From Blastococcus saxobsidens (GTDB taxonomy: Bacteria; Actinomycetota; Actinomycetes; Mycobacteriales; Geodermatophilaceae), in assembly GCF_002938435.1 (NCBI RefSeq), contig NZ_POQT01000009.1:1-64000 (forward strand): a stretch of DNA of 64,000 nt, read 5' to 3'. This document shows, piece after piece, positions 40,756 through 50,199 of the stretch; positions within the stretch are counted from its first letter, which is position 1; each line of letters begins with the position of its first letter. The notes beneath the pieces are model-generated. The model saw only the letters and a program-made list of their open reading frames with translations. It was not told where the DNA came from and did not search any database. The position numbers were made by a program, and so were the translations under genes.

Positions 40756-41187
40756 GTGACGCTCTGGCAGCGCGCGCGTCCTGCGCACGCCTTCGGGGAG
40801 ATGTGGTGCCAGGAGCTCACCGCGCTGAGCCAGCTCGCCGCGCTGCGGGCCCGGCTGCGCACGTCGATGACCGGCAGCCCCGTCGTGGAGCGTCCCGAGC
40901 GGGACCACTGGTCCGAGCGGCTGGTCCTCATCGCCGACGAGCTGACCTCCAACGCCCTGCGGCACGGGGGCGCCCCGGTCGCCGCCGTCCTGGGCCGGCG
41001 GGGCGACGCCTGGCTGATCGCGGTCCGCGACTCCGCTGCCGACGTCGCGCCGGTCCCGGCGAAGGGGCGCGACCCGGCCCGGGGCGGGTTCGGGCTCTAC
41101 CTCGTCGCCGACCTGTCCTCGTCGCACGGCTGGTTCACCGAGCGCGGCACGAAGACCGCCTGGGCGGTCGTCGACGGCTCCTCCTAG
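40756..41187 (+). CDS. HATPase-type serine kinase, anti-sigma factor (RsbW-like)
   Basis: A 143-residue GHKL-fold ATPase of the RsbW/SpoIIAB type. The N-box is ELTSNALRHGG, followed by the D-box VRDSAADV and the G-box RGGFGLYLVADLS. Such proteins bind a sigma factor and phosphorylate a STAS antagonist. GTG 40756 has a GGAAGG ribosome site 8 nt upstream; the frame is open further. With the STAS protein at 38994 and the phosphatase at 24608 it completes the kinase-antagonist-phosphatase set, though the genes are not adjacent, and cognate pairing is only inferred. Confidence 0.85.
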   Translation: MTLWQRARPAHAFGEMWCQELTALSQLAALRARLRTSMTGSPVVERPERDHWSERLVLIADELTSNALRHGGAPVAAVLGRRGDAWLIAVRDSAADVAPVPAKGRDPARGGFGLYLVADLSSSHGWFTERGTKTAWAVVDGSS

Positions 41188-41251
41188 GCGGCCCACCCCC
41201 GACCGGGCGACCCCTCCTCCGGTGCCTGTGACCCGCGGGTAACGTGCACCC

Positions 41252-42805
41252 ATGTCGCTCGCCGAGCAGCTGGATTCCGTCGACGCCGGTACCGCGGGCA
41301 CCGTCGACCGGCACAGCACCACCGAGACCTTCGAGTCGACCGCCCCCGCCACGGGCGCGGTGGTCGGCGTCTTCCCCGTGCACGACGCCGCCGCGGTCGC
41401 GGAGACCGTGGCGCGGGCGCGCACCGCTGCGGAGCAGTGGGCCGCCCTGGGCTGGGACGGGCGCAAGCAGCGCCTCGCCGCCTACCGCGGCTACCTCGCC
41501 CGGCGCATGCACGAGCTGTCCGACCTCGTCCACCGCGAGAACGGCAAGCCGCACGCCGACGCGATCCTCGAGATCGCCCTCACGGTCGACCACCTCGCCT
41601 GGGCCGCCGGCCACGCCCGCAAGGCCCTCGGCCCCCGCAAGGTCCCCTCGGGGATGCTCGCGGCCAACCACGCGGCGTACCTGGAGTACCAGCCGCTGGG
41701 CGTCATCGGCGTCATCGGCCCGTGGAACTACCCGGTGTTCACCCCCATGGGTTCGATCGCCTATGCGCTGGCCGCCGGCAACGCCGTCGTCTTCAAGCCG
41801 TCGGAGCACACCCCGGCGGTGGGCGCCTGGCTCGCCGCCGCGTGGCGTGCCGCCGTCCCCGACGTGCCCGACGCCTTCCAGGTGGTCACCGGCTTCGGCT
41901 CGACCGGCGCGGCGCTGTGCCGGGTACCGGTCGACAAGCTCGCCTTCACCGGCTCGGCCGCCACCGGCAAGAAGGTGATGGCCACCTGCGCCGAGACCCT
42001 CACCCCGGTGCTCATGGAGCTCGGCGGCAAGGACGCGATGATCGTCGACGACGACGCCGACGTGGCCGCTGCCGCCGACGCCGCGGTCTGGGGCGCGATG
42101 AGCAACGGCGGCCAGACGTGCATCGGCATCGAGCGCATCTACGCCACCGAGGCCGTCTACGACCGGTTCGTCGCCGAGGTCACCGCGCAGGTGAGCTCGC
42201 TGCGGCCCGGGTCGGACGGCGAGGCCACCTACGGCCCGATGACCATGGCGTCGCAGATCGACGTCGTCCGCCGGCACGTGGCCGACGCCGCCGCCGCCGG
42301 CGCCCGCGTGGTCACCGGCGGGACCGACGCCGACGCCTTCCCGGCCGAGGGCTACGTCGCCCCCACCGTGCTGCTCGACGTCCCCGACGACTCCTCCGCC
42401 ATCACGGAGGAGACCTTCGGCCCGACGCTGACCATCACCCGGGTGCGCGACGCCGAGGAGGGCCTCCAGCGGGCCAACGCCACCAGCTACGGGCTGGCCG
42501 GCGCCATCTTCTCCGGCTCGAAGGACAAGGCGATGGACCTCGCCCGCCGGATGCGCAGCGGGATGACCTCGATCAACTCCGTGCTCACCTTCGCCTCGGT
42601 GCCGGCGCTGCCGTTCGGCGGCGTGGGCGACTCGGGCTTCGGCCGCATCCACGGCGAGGACGGGCTCAAGGAGTTCACCCGCGCCAAGGCGATCACCCGC
42701 CAGCGCTACGCGCTGCCGGTGAACCTCATGAGCTTCGGCCGGCCGGAGAAGGCCGCCGACGCCCTCGCCCGCGTCATGGGCATGGTCCACGGGAGCAAGC
42801 GATGA
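41252..42805 (+). CDS. NAD(P)-dependent aldehyde dehydrogenase
   Basis: A 517-residue aldehyde dehydrogenase. Residues include the NAD-binding [33 protein letters not shown], the general-base glutamate in MELGGKDAM and the catalytic cysteine in [12 protein letters not shown]. The sequence is of the succinate-semialdehyde/coniferyl-aldehyde-like group. TAACGT (41240-41245) lies 6 nt before the ATG, implying a leaderless message. Its stop overlaps the next gene, a GMC alcohol oxidoreductase (ATGA), so the two probably act in series, alcohol to aldehyde to acid. Confidence 0.93.
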   Translation: MSLAEQLDSVDAGTAGTVDRHSTTETFESTAPATGAVVGVFPVHDAAAVAETVARARTAAEQWAALGWDGRKQRLAAYRGYLARRMHELSDLVHRENGKPHADAILEIALTVDHLAWAAGHARKALGPRKVPSGMLAANHAAYLEYQPLGVIGVIGPWNYPVFTPMGSIAYALAAGNAVVFKPSEHTPAVGAWLAAAWRAAVPDVPDAFQVVTGFGSTGAALCRVPVDKLAFTGSAATGKKVMATCAETLTPVLMELGGKDAMIVDDDADVAAAADAAVWGAMSNGGQTCIGIERIYATEAVYDRFVAEVTAQVSSLRPGSDGEATYGPMTMASQIDVVRRHVADAAAAGARVVTGGTDADAFPAEGYVAPTVLLDVPDDSSAITEETFGPTLTITRVRDAEEGLQRANATSYGLAGAIFSGSKDKAMDLARRMRSGMTSINSVLTFASVPALPFGGVGDSGFGRIHGEDGLKEFTRAKAITRQRYALPVNLMSFGRPEKAADALARVMGMVHGSKR

Positions 42806-44436
42806 GCCGGCGGTCCGACGAGGTGCAGGTGGCCGACGAGTACGACGTCGTCGTCGTGGGTGCCGGCTCGGCCGGCAGCGCGCTGGCCGGGCGGCTGAGC
42901 GAGGACCCGTCGCTGCGGGTGCTCGTGCTGGAGGCCGGCGGCTCCGACGACGTCCTCGAGGTGAAGATCCCGGCGGGCCTCTACAAGGTCTGGCGCACCC
43001 GGCACGACTGGAACTACACGACCGAGGAGCAGCCCGGCCTCGGCGGCCGCACGCTGTTCTGGCCGCGCGGCAAGCTGCTCGGGGGGTCGTCCTCGATCAA
43101 CGCGATGATCTACATCCGCGGCGCCCGGGCCGACTACGACGAGTGGGCCGAGCTCACCGGCGACCCGTCCTGGTCCTACGACCGCGTGCTCCCGCTGTTC
43201 AAGCGGATGGAGGACAACGCCCGCGGCGCCGACGAGTTCCACGGCGTCGGTGGCCCGCTGCGGGTCGAGGACCTCCGGTCGCCGCACCCGTGGACCCGCG
43301 CCGTCGTCGAGTCGGCGGTGGCCGCCGGCTACCCGCGCAACGAGGACTTCAACGGCGCCACCCAGGACGGCGTCGGCCAGTACCAGGTGACGCAGAAGCG
43401 GGGCAGGCGCTGGTCGGCCGCCGACGCCTACCTGCACCCGGCCGCGGGACGGCCGAACCTGACCGTCCGGACCGGCGCGCTGACCACCCGCGTGCTCGTC
43501 GAGGGCGGGCGCGCGACCGGCGTCGAGTACCGCTGCGGCGGCCGGCTGCGCACCGTGCGGGCCACCCGCGAGGTGGTCCTCTCCGGCGGCGCGGTGAACT
43601 CCCCGCAGCTGCTCATGCTCTCGGGCATCGGCCCGGCCGACCACCTCCGGGAGGTCGGCGTCGAGGTCGTCCACGACCTGCCGGGCGTGGGCGGCGGGCT
43701 GCAGGACCACCCGTTGGTGCCCGTGGTCTGGAACGTCCGGTCGGGCAGGTCCCTGCGGCTGGCCGAGACGCCGGTCAACCTGGCGAAGTGGAAGGCCGCC
43801 GGCCGGGGGCCGCTCACCTCCAACCTCGCCGAAGCCGGGCTCTTCACCCGGTCCCGCCCCGACCTCGTCGCGCCGGACCTGCAGATGCACTTCCTGCCGG
43901 TGAAGTTCTGGAAGCAGGCGGAGATCGACCCGGACGCCGAGGCCTTCACCTCCGCCGTCGTGCTGGTCGACGTCCACTCCCGCGGTTCGGTGCGGCTGCG
44001 CTCGGCCGACCCGACGTGGGCCCCCGCGATCGACGCCGGCTACCTCACCGACTCCCGCGACGTCGACGCGCTGGTGTGCGGCGTCGAGAAGTCGCGCGAG
44101 ATCGCCTCGGCCGGGCCGCTGGCCTCGGTGCTGGCCGAGGAGTGGTCCCCCGGCGGCACGGTGCACGGCAGCGAGGCGCTGCGGCAGTCGGTGCGCGACA
44201 CCCTCGAGTCGCTCTACCACCCGGTGTCGTCCTGCCGGATGGGCACCGACGACCAGTCCGTCGTCGACCCGCAGCTGCGCGTGCACGGCATCGAGGGGCT
44301 GCGGGTGGTCGACGCCTCGGTCATGCCTACGCTCGTCCGCGGCAACACCAACGCGCCGACGATCATGATCGCCGAGCGGGCCGCCGACCTGATCCTGGGT
44401 CGGGTGCCCGCTCCCGCGGGGGCCGCCGCGGGCTGA
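42802..44436 (+). CDS. GMC-family FAD alcohol oxidoreductase
   Basis: A 544-residue glucose-methanol-choline oxidoreductase. It shows the FAD-binding VVGAGSAGSALAGRLSED, WPRGKLLGGSSSINAMIYIRG (signature 1), GGAVNSPQLLMLSGIG (signature 2), and the active-site His/Asn region YHPVSSCRMGTD and RGNTNAPTIM. It is translationally coupled to the aldehyde dehydrogenase. The pair resembles choline/betaine-aldehyde or long-chain alcohol oxidation modules; no osmoprotectant transporter is near, so the substrate is undecided. It converges on the DUF4265 gene 6 bp away. Confidence 0.93.
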   Translation: MSRRSDEVQVADEYDVVVVGAGSAGSALAGRLSEDPSLRVLVLEAGGSDDVLEVKIPAGLYKVWRTRHDWNYTTEEQPGLGGRTLFWPRGKLLGGSSSINAMIYIRGARADYDEWAELTGDPSWSYDRVLPLFKRMEDNARGADEFHGVGGPLRVEDLRSPHPWTRAVVESAVAAGYPRNEDFNGATQDGVGQYQVTQKRGRRWSAADAYLHPAAGRPNLTVRTGALTTRVLVEGGRATGVEYRCGGRLRTVRATREVVLSGGAVNSPQLLMLSGIGPADHLREVGVEVVHDLPGVGGGLQDHPLVPVVWNVRSGRSLRLAETPVNLAKWKAAGRGPLTSNLAEAGLFTRSRPDLVAPDLQMHFLPVKFWKQAEIDPDAEAFTSAVVLVDVHSRGSVRLRSADPTWAPAIDAGYLTDSRDVDALVCGVEKSREIASAGPLASVLAEEWSPGGTVHGSEALRQSVRDTLESLYHPVSSCRMGTDDQSVVDPQLRVHGIEGLRVVDASVMPTLVRGNTNAPTIMIAERAADLILGRVPAPAGAAAG

Positions 44437-44442
44437 TCGGGC

Positions 44443-44967
44443 TCAGGGAGCGCTCGGCCGGCCGGGCTCGAAGATGAACCGGCCGGCGCGCTCCTGCTCG
44501 GCGAGGTGGTCGGCGACCGCCGGGGCGACGTCGGGCTCGGCGGAGACCGCGAGCAGGTTCGGCGACCAGACGTCGAACCAGCAGCCGAAGCGCGCCAGTT
44601 CCCGCTGCAGCTCGGTCACCCGGTCGTCGCGCTCCAGGTCCGGCCAGTCGGGGAGCCACACCCGGAAGGTGGTGCGCCCGGTGTCGTGCACGCGGCGGAC
44701 GGCCACCAGCGGTCCCTCCGCGGTGGCCACCACCTCCACCTCGTCGCCGAGGGCCAGGTCGTAGGCGAACACCGGGACGGCGGCGAGGACGGCGCGCCCC
44801 TCCCCCGACGGGCGGGCCCGCAGCCCTTCCCAGGCCGCTTCGCCGTCCCCGGCCGGGTAGACCGCGACCCACACGGTCTGCGTCGCGGCCGCGACGTCCG
44901 GGTGCACCTCGAGCACGCGCTCCCGGATCCGGCAGACCGTGCCCGGGTGCTCGAGGAAGCTGCTCAC
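44443..44967 (-). CDS. DUF4265 domain protein
   Basis: A 174-residue protein with an N-terminal part (TVCRIRERVLEVHPDVAAATQTVWV) and a DUF4265-like core: VFAYDLALGDEVEVVATAEGPLVAVRRVHDTGRTTFRVWL, then ELQRELARFGCWFDVWSPNLLAVSA. Members are often found beside polymorphic-toxin or conflict genes, but no partner is evident here. TAGGCT lies 7 nt before the GTG start (44975-44980, reverse strand), so it is probably leaderless. Function unknown. Confidence 0.8.
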   Translation of the reverse strand: MSSFLEHPGTVCRIRERVLEVHPDVAAATQTVWVAVYPAGDGEAAWEGLRARPSGEGRAVLAAVPVFAYDLALGDEVEVVATAEGPLVAVRRVHDTGRTTFRVWLPDWPDLERDDRVTELQRELARFGCWFDVWSPNLLAVSAEPDVAPAVADHLAEQERAGRFIFEPGRPSAP

Positions 44968-45002
44968 ACCGCCCAGCCTAGGGACGGCGCCGGCCGCGCC
45001 GG

Positions 45003-46334
45003 TCAGCCGTGCGCCTGCGCGGCCGCCGCCGCCTGCCGGTCCGTGGGCAGGGCCTCCCCCGCGGCCGGCGGGAGGTTGCGGCGGATCGCGACGGACATGG
45101 CGGCCGCACCGAGGCACAGCCCCCCGGCGAGGAACCAGGCCAGGTCGTAGGAGCCGGTGACGTCGCGGATCACCCCGCCACCGAAGGCGGCCACCGCCGA
45201 GCCGAGCTGGTGGGCGGCGAACACCCAGCCGAACACCACCGGCGCGCGGACGCCGAAGTGCTCACGGCACAGCGCCAGCGTGGGTGGCACGGTGGCCACC
45301 CAGTCCAGGCCGTAGAACACGATGAACGCGACCATGCTGACGTGCAGCTCCGGCCCGAACAGCGGGGGCAGCAGGAACAGCGAGAACCCGCGCAGCCCGT
45401 AGTAGGCCAGCAGCAGCACCCGCGGGTCGACCCGGTCGGTGAGCCAACCCGACAGCACCGTGCCGGCGATGTCGAAGATGCCGACGACGGCGAGCAGACC
45501 CGCGGCCGTGGTCACCGGCATGCCGTGGTCGTGGGCGGCCGGGATGAAGTGCGGCTGCACCAGGCCGTTGGTCGACATGCCGCAGATGAAGAAGCCGCCG
45601 GCCAGCAGCCAGAACGGCCGTCGACGGGCCCCCTGGGCCAGGCCGCGCAGAGCCGTGCGGGCGGCGCCGGTGCGGACCGGGTCGACGTCGTCGGCCGGCG
45701 TGCCGCCGTAGGGGGTCACGCCCAGGTCCCGGGGCCGGTCGCGCAGCAGCCAGGCCACCAGCGGGACGACGGCGAGCGCCGCGACGGTCGTGCCCAGCGA
45801 GGCCGACCGCCAGCCCCAGGTCTGGTCGGCCCAGGCCACCAGGGGCAGGAACACCAGCTGCCCGGTCGCCCCGCCCGCGGTCAGGACTCCGGACACCAGC
45901 CCGCGGCGGGCGACGAACCAGCGGCCGGTCACCGTCGCCACCAGGGCCAGCGCCATGGAGCCCGTGCCCAGCCCGACGACCACGCCCCACAGCAGCACCA
46001 GCTGCCAGCTCGCCGTCATGAAGACGGTCAGGCCGCTGCCGGCCGCGGTGAGCAGGAGCGCGCCGATCACCACCCGGCGGATGCCGAAGCGCTCCATCAG
46101 CGCCGCCGCGAAGGGCGCGGTGAGCCCGTAGAGGGCCATGTTCACCGCGACGGCGGCCGAGATCGTCGTGACCGACCAGCCGAACTCCTCGCGCAGCGGG
46201 TCGATGAGCACGCCGGGGACCGCGCGAAAGGCGGCCGCCCCCACGAGGGCCAGGAAGGTCACGCCGGCCACCCACCAGGCGGGGTGGATCCGATACGTGC
46301 GCGGCGGAGCGGAGGCGGTCACGGCGCAGAGCAT
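45003..46334 (-). CDS. MFS transporter
   Basis: A 443-residue major-facilitator transporter with about 12 helices, including WWVAGVTFLALVGAAAF, TTISAAVAVNMALYGLTAPFAAALMERFGIRRVV (loop 2-3 motif A) and LAQGARRRPFWLLAGGFFICGM after a central loop. It is most like the oxalate/formate or monocarboxylate-type OFA group. ATG 46334 is used; a GTG four codons inside is possible. No catabolic genes adjoin it on the same strand, so the substrate is unknown. Confidence 0.88.
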   Translation of the reverse strand: MLCAVTASAPPRTYRIHPAWWVAGVTFLALVGAAAFRAVPGVLIDPLREEFGWSVTTISAAVAVNMALYGLTAPFAAALMERFGIRRVVIGALLLTAAGSGLTVFMTASWQLVLLWGVVVGLGTGSMALALVATVTGRWFVARRGLVSGVLTAGGATGQLVFLPLVAWADQTWGWRSASLGTTVAALAVVPLVAWLLRDRPRDLGVTPYGGTPADDVDPVRTGAARTALRGLAQGARRRPFWLLAGGFFICGMSTNGLVQPHFIPAAHDHGMPVTTAAGLLAVVGIFDIAGTVLSGWLTDRVDPRVLLLAYYGLRGFSLFLLPPLFGPELHVSMVAFIVFYGLDWVATVPPTLALCREHFGVRAPVVFGWVFAAHQLGSAVAAFGGGVIRDVTGSYDLAWFLAGGLCLGAAAMSVAIRRNLPPAAGEALPTDRQAAAAAQAHG

Positions 46335-46671
46335 GACGGACCCGCCGCCGTCGGTGGGAGTCGCCGGCAGGCGGCATCCACCTACCGGCGCACGTACCGC
46401 GGGAGCGCGACACGTCACCCGATGTGACCTGTTCCTCCCCCCGGATGGGACCACACCGACCCCGGGTCTGGTTGAGTACTGCGTACCGGCGCCGCCCTCG
46501 CTCATCCGGAGCGGCAGGAATCGACGTCGGGCTGAGGCTGCGCCACCTTGGTGCGCCCGGCTGACCGACGTCTCGCCGACGATGCGAGCCCGCCCTGCCT
46601 CCGTGCAGCCGTGCCGGCGCTCGCGCTCGCCGAGGTGGTCGTGCGGCCACTCGAAGCGTCGAAGGACTCCC
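46335..46671. other. Divergent intergenic region / leader of the DEAD-box gene
   Basis: A 337-bp region with no convincing gene, between the MFS gene and the DEAD-box gene. It must hold both promoters; a TTGAGTACTGCGTAC stretch lies around 46472-46486. Long leaders are common for autoregulated cold-inducible helicases, but no defined structure was seen. Confidence 0.45.
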
Positions 46672-48276
46672 TTGACCTCCACCACCAGCAACTCCCCCGC
46701 CTCCGCCTCCGACGGCGGCCCCCGTCGCCGTCGCGGTGGACGCGGTCGCGGCTCCCGTCCGGCCGGTGACCAGCAGGGCCAGCAGACCCAGCAGGACCGT
46801 CCGGCGCCCGCGGCGACGGCGCCCGTCGTCGTCCCCGTCGGGGCCGACGCCACCGTCCTGCCCACCGACACGACCTTCGAGGCCCTGGGCGTCCCCGCCC
46901 CCCTCGTCGAGGTGCTGACCGCCAGCGGCATCATCGCGCCGTTCCCGATCCAGGTCGCGACGCTGCCCGACAGCCTCGGCGGCCGTGACGTCCTCGGCCG
47001 CGGCCGCACCGGCTCGGGCAAGACCCTGGCCTTCAGCATCCCGCTGGTCGCCCGCCTGGCCGCCTCCACTACCAAGCGGCAGGCCAAGCGGCCGCGCGCG
47101 CTGATCCTGGTCCCGACCCGCGAGCTGGCCAACCAGGTCGCGGCCGTCGTCGACCCGATGGCCCGGGCGCTGGGCATGAGGACGACGACGGTCTTCGGCG
47201 GCGTCGGCCAGAACCCCCAGGTGCAGGCCCTGGCCGGCGGTCTGGACGTCGTCATCGCGTGCCCCGGCCGGCTCGAGGACCTCATCCAGCAGGGCCACTG
47301 CGACCTCGGCGCCGTCGAGGTCACCATCCTCGACGAGGCCGACCACATGGCCGACCTGGGCTTCCTGCCCGGCGTCAAGCGGATCATGGACCGCACGCCC
47401 AAGGTCGGTCAGCGGATGCTGTTCTCCGCCACCCTGGACAACGGCGTCGACGTCCTGGTCAAGCGGTACCTGAGCAACCCGGTCACGCACTCGGTCGACC
47501 CGGCCGTCGCGCCGGTCTCGACGATGACCCACCACGTGTTCCGCGTCGACGCCGCCGACAAGGCCCGGATCGTCCAGGAGCTCGCCTCGGGCCTGGGCCG
47601 CAGCGTGCTGTTCACCCGGACCAAGCACCAGGCCAAGAAGCTCGCCAAGCAGCTCACCGCCGCCGGCGTGCCGGCCGTCGACCTGCACGGCAACCTGAGC
47701 CAGAACGCCCGCGAGCGCAACCTCGAGGCGTTCACCAGCGGCGAGACGCGCGTCCTGTGCGCCACCGACATCGCCGCCCGCGGCATCCACGTCGACGACG
47801 TGGCGATCGTGGTGCACGTCGACCCGCCGGCCGAGCACAAGGCCTACCTGCACCGCTCGGGTCGCACCGCCCGCGCCGGTGCCGAGGGCGCCGTCGTCAC
47901 CATCGCCACGCCCGACCAGGCCGGCGAGGTCCGCACCCTGGCCCGCCAGGCGGGGATCACCCCGGAGGTGTCGGCGATCAAGCCCGGCGCCCGGGAGATC
48001 ACCGCGCTGGTCGGCCACGCCGCGCCGTACGTCGAGCCGGCCCCGGTGGTCGAGCAGCCGCAGCAGGGCGGTGGCGGTGGACGCCGTCGCAGCGGTGGCG
48101 GTTCGGGCCGCGGTTCCTCCGGTGGCGGAACGCCCAAGGCCGCATCCGCCGGGAGCTCCCGCGGGGGTTCGGCCCGCGCCTCGGGCCCGGCGCGCACCCG
48201 TGCCGAGCTGGCCGCCCGCGCCGGCTCGTCGTCCGCGGCGTCCTTCAGCGCCCGCTCGCGCCGCGGCGGCCGCTGA
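46672..48276 (+). CDS. DEAD-box RNA helicase
   Basis: A 534-residue DEAD-box helicase. A basic N-terminal tail (RRRRGGRGRGSRP) precedes the helicase core: Q-motif region, RGRTGSGKTLAF, VPTRELANQV, ILDEADHMADLGF, LFSATLDNGV, RSGRTARAG. A C-terminal Gly/Arg/Ser-rich tail can bind RNA. Such enzymes unwind RNA in ribosome assembly and cold adaptation. TTG 46672 with a GAAGGA site 6 nt upstream is the best start; the frame remains open upstream to 46138. A strong hairpin follows. Confidence 0.9.
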   Translation: MTSTTSNSPASASDGGPRRRRGGRGRGSRPAGDQQGQQTQQDRPAPAATAPVVVPVGADATVLPTDTTFEALGVPAPLVEVLTASGIIAPFPIQVATLPDSLGGRDVLGRGRTGSGKTLAFSIPLVARLAASTTKRQAKRPRALILVPTRELANQVAAVVDPMARALGMRTTTVFGGVGQNPQVQALAGGLDVVIACPGRLEDLIQQGHCDLGAVEVTILDEADHMADLGFLPGVKRIMDRTPKVGQRMLFSATLDNGVDVLVKRYLSNPVTHSVDPAVAPVSTMTHHVFRVDAADKARIVQELASGLGRSVLFTRTKHQAKKLAKQLTAAGVPAVDLHGNLSQNARERNLEAFTSGETRVLCATDIAARGIHVDDVAIVVHVDPPAEHKAYLHRSGRTARAGAEGAVVTIATPDQAGEVRTLARQAGITPEVSAIKPGAREITALVGHAAPYVEPAPVVEQPQQGGGGGRRRSGGGSGRGSSGGGTPKAASAGSSRGGSARASGPARTRAELAARAGSSSAASFSARSRRGGR

Positions 48277-48320
48277 CCGCTCGTCGGACCGGCGCTCCGT
48301 CGCCATCCTGGCTCACTGTA

Positions 48321-48360
48321 AAGGGTCCTGGCTCACCGTCGATGGTGAGCCAGGACCCTT
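48321..48360 (+). terminator. Terminator with 17-bp perfect stem
   Basis: AAGGGTCCTGGCTCACC (48321-48337) pairs perfectly with 48344-48360 around a 6-nt loop. The left arm's TCCTGGCTCAC also occurs at 48306-48316 just before, so part of the element is repeated directly. Confidence 0.8.
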
Positions 48361-48476
48361 CGCGGTGAGGAGAGTGGTCTCCCGGCTCCCACGGTTGGGT
48401 GCACACCGACGAGGGCACAGGTCGCACACGGCTGGTTGAGCACTGGACCAGCACCGTCGACCAGAAAGGTTCCCTC

Positions 48477-48980
48477 ATGGGGCTGCCCATCACCCTGTCC
48501 GAGATCGCACCCCGCATCTCCGCGGGGGCCTTCATCCTCAACAGCGGCCTCGGCAAGCGAGGCGCCGACGAGGAGGCCGCCGCCGGCATGCAGGGCTTCG
48601 CGACCGGCACCTACCCGTTCCTCGGGAACATGGCGCCCAAGCAGTTCGCGACCATGCTGTCCTCGGCCGAGATCGCCGTCGGCGCGGCGCTGCTGACGCC
48701 GTTCGTGCCGACAGCCGTCGCCGGGGCGGCGCTCACCGCCTTCTCCGGCGGCCTGCTCGGCCTCTACCTGAAGACGCCCGGCATGCGGAAGCCCGGCAGC
48801 CTGGCCCCGACCGAGCAGGGCCTCTCGATCGCCAAGGACAGCTGGCTGCTCGGCATCGGGATCGGCCTGCTCGTGCGCGGCACCGTCGACCGCCAGCCGC
48901 GCCAGGTGCGCAAGGCGGCGAAGGTGCTGGACAAGGCGAACAAGAAGGCCGCGAAGGCCCGCAAGCGCCTCAACGACTGA
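48477..48980 (+). CDS. Membrane protein, possibly DoxX-like
   Basis: A 167-residue membrane protein starting MGLPITLSEIAPRISAGAF with a GAAAGG ribosome site. Hydrophobic segments are FATMLSSAEIAVGAALLTPFV and AVAGAALTAFSGGLLGLYL, and a later DSWLLGIGIGLLV; the C-terminus is a strongly basic helix of about 30 residues. The pattern 'GLYLKTPGMRKPGS' recalls DoxX-related actinobacterial membrane proteins. Function unknown; it is alone between two terminators/gaps. Confidence 0.75.
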   Translation: MGLPITLSEIAPRISAGAFILNSGLGKRGADEEAAAGMQGFATGTYPFLGNMAPKQFATMLSSAEIAVGAALLTPFVPTAVAGAALTAFSGGLLGLYLKTPGMRKPGSLAPTEQGLSIAKDSWLLGIGIGLLVRGTVDRQPRQVRKAAKVLDKANKKAAKARKRLND

Positions 48981-49214
48981 GCTCTGCCGAGGCCCCTCCC
49001 CCGGGTAGGCGCACCACGCTGACCAGCCGGCGCCGGCGTCCACCGCCGGCCCGGTCGGTCAGCGGCGCCTCGACCGGCAGATCGGAGCGGCCGCGACCCA
49101 TCCGGAGAGGCCGCCGCGGACGAACACCTGACGTCCCGGCACGAGGAACTCGCGTGGGACGAGCGGGCGCCGTGTGCAACCGAGCGGGCGGCACCGTCGA
49201 TCCGAGGAGGCCCC

Positions 49215-49715
49215 ATGTCCCGTTCCCACAGCTCCCGCTCCCGCACCTCCGCGCGGTTGCGCCCGGCCGCCTCAGCACTCCTCCTCGCCGGCACGCTCGC
49301 CGTCACCGCTGCCTGCGGCATGGAGTCCGACACCGGCTCCGCCGCGCCGGCGCCGTCGTCGTCGAGCCCGTCGTCGTCGAGCCCGTCGTCGTCCACCGCC
49401 TCCGAGCCCGCGGCCCCCTCGGCCCCGGAGAGCGCCGTTCAGACCATCACCGCCACGGAGGAGGACTTCAGCATCTCCGTCGACCAGGACAGCGTCCCCG
49501 CCGGCAGCTACGAGATCGAGGCCCTCAACTCCGGCGGCGCCAGCCACAACCTGATCGTCGAGCGCGACGGCGAGGACGTCGCCGCGACGGAGATCCTCAG
49601 CCCCGGCGGCTCGGAGACCCTGACGGTCGACCTGGAGCCCGGGGAGTACGTCTTCTACTGCAGCGTCGGGGCCCACCGCTCGATGGGCATGGAAATCACC
49701 ATCGAGGTCACCTGA
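49215..49715 (+). CDS. Plastocyanin-like (cupredoxin) lipoprotein
   Basis: A 166-residue lipoprotein. The signal peptide ends in TAAC lipobox (Cys34), followed by a Ser/Pro-rich spacer of about 45 residues. The C-terminal cupredoxin domain has a complete type-1 copper set: His in ASHNLIVERDG, then Cys, His and Met in YCSVGAHRSMGM. It would shuttle electrons or hold copper outside the membrane. The stop overlaps the start of the next gene (TGATG), so the two are co-expressed. Confidence 0.9.
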   Translation: MSRSHSSRSRTSARLRPAASALLLAGTLAVTAACGMESDTGSAAPAPSSSSPSSSSPSSSTASEPAAPSAPESAVQTITATEEDFSISVDQDSVPAGSYEIEALNSGGASHNLIVERDGEDVAATEILSPGGSETLTVDLEPGEYVFYCSVGAHRSMGMEITIEVT

Positions 49716-50128
49716 TGACCACGACGACGGCGCAGGCACGGTCCTCGTCGACGCTGACCTGGGGGCTCCGGTTCCTGGGCGCGGTCCTGCTGGCCGCGAT
49801 GGGCTGGCTGCACCTGGACCTGTGGTTCGACGGCTACCGGACCATCGCGGTGATCGGGCCGGCCTTCCTGCTCAACGCCGTCGCCGGCTTCGCCCTGGCG
49901 GTCCTGCTGCTGGTCGTGCCCCGCCGGCTGCTCGCCGGGGCCGCCGCGCTGGGGGCGCTCGCCGCCGCCGGCACGCTGGCGGCCCTGGTGCTCTCCACCA
50001 CCGTGGGCCTGTTCGGCTTCGTGGAGTCGACCGCCGCGCCGCTGTGGTGGGAGACGTTGTGGATCGAGGCCGGCGCCGTCGTCGTGCTCGCGGTCCTGAC
50101 CGTCGTCGCCGTCCGCCGGCGGGGCTGA
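49715..50128 (+). CDS. Four-helix membrane protein coupled to the cupredoxin
   Basis: A 137-residue membrane protein with four helices (LTWGLRFLGAVLLAAMGWLHL, TIAVIGPAFLLNAVAGFALAVLL, LAGAAALGALAAAGTLAALVL, IEAGAVVVLAVLTVVAV). Helix 1 ends in GWLHLDLW, offering one histidine. It is translated from the cupredoxin gene's overlapping stop. It may anchor or exchange electrons with the copper protein; no heme or quinone site is evident. A bidirectional terminator follows. Confidence 0.78.
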   Translation: MTTTTAQARSSSTLTWGLRFLGAVLLAAMGWLHLDLWFDGYRTIAVIGPAFLLNAVAGFALAVLLLVVPRRLLAGAAALGALAAAGTLAALVLSTTVGLFGFVESTAAPLWWETLWIEAGAVVVLAVLTVVAVRRRG

Positions 50129-50147
50129 CCCCGGCCGGGGACGACGG

Positions 50148-50184
50148 ACGGGCGGGCACCCGGGTGTTCCCGGGCCCCGCCCGT
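50148..50184. terminator. Bidirectional terminator hairpin
   Basis: ACGGGCGGG plus CCCGGG pairs with CCCGGG plus CCCGCCCGT around a TGTT loop, with a small bulge. It lies between the convergent membrane-protein gene and xylA. Confidence 0.8.
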
Positions 50185-50199
50185 GCTGGGCGGAACCGG

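Noticed and set aside
30000-41000. Integrated prophage or genomic island around the SIR2 gene
   Set aside because: No integrase, tRNA end, direct-repeat ends or phage genes, and GC3 stays at the local level through the SIR2 and P450 genes.
49215-49400. Tandem GTCGTCGTCGAGCCC repeats as an intergenic element
   Set aside because: They lie inside the lipoprotein's Ser/Pro spacer and are explained by coding for SSSSP.
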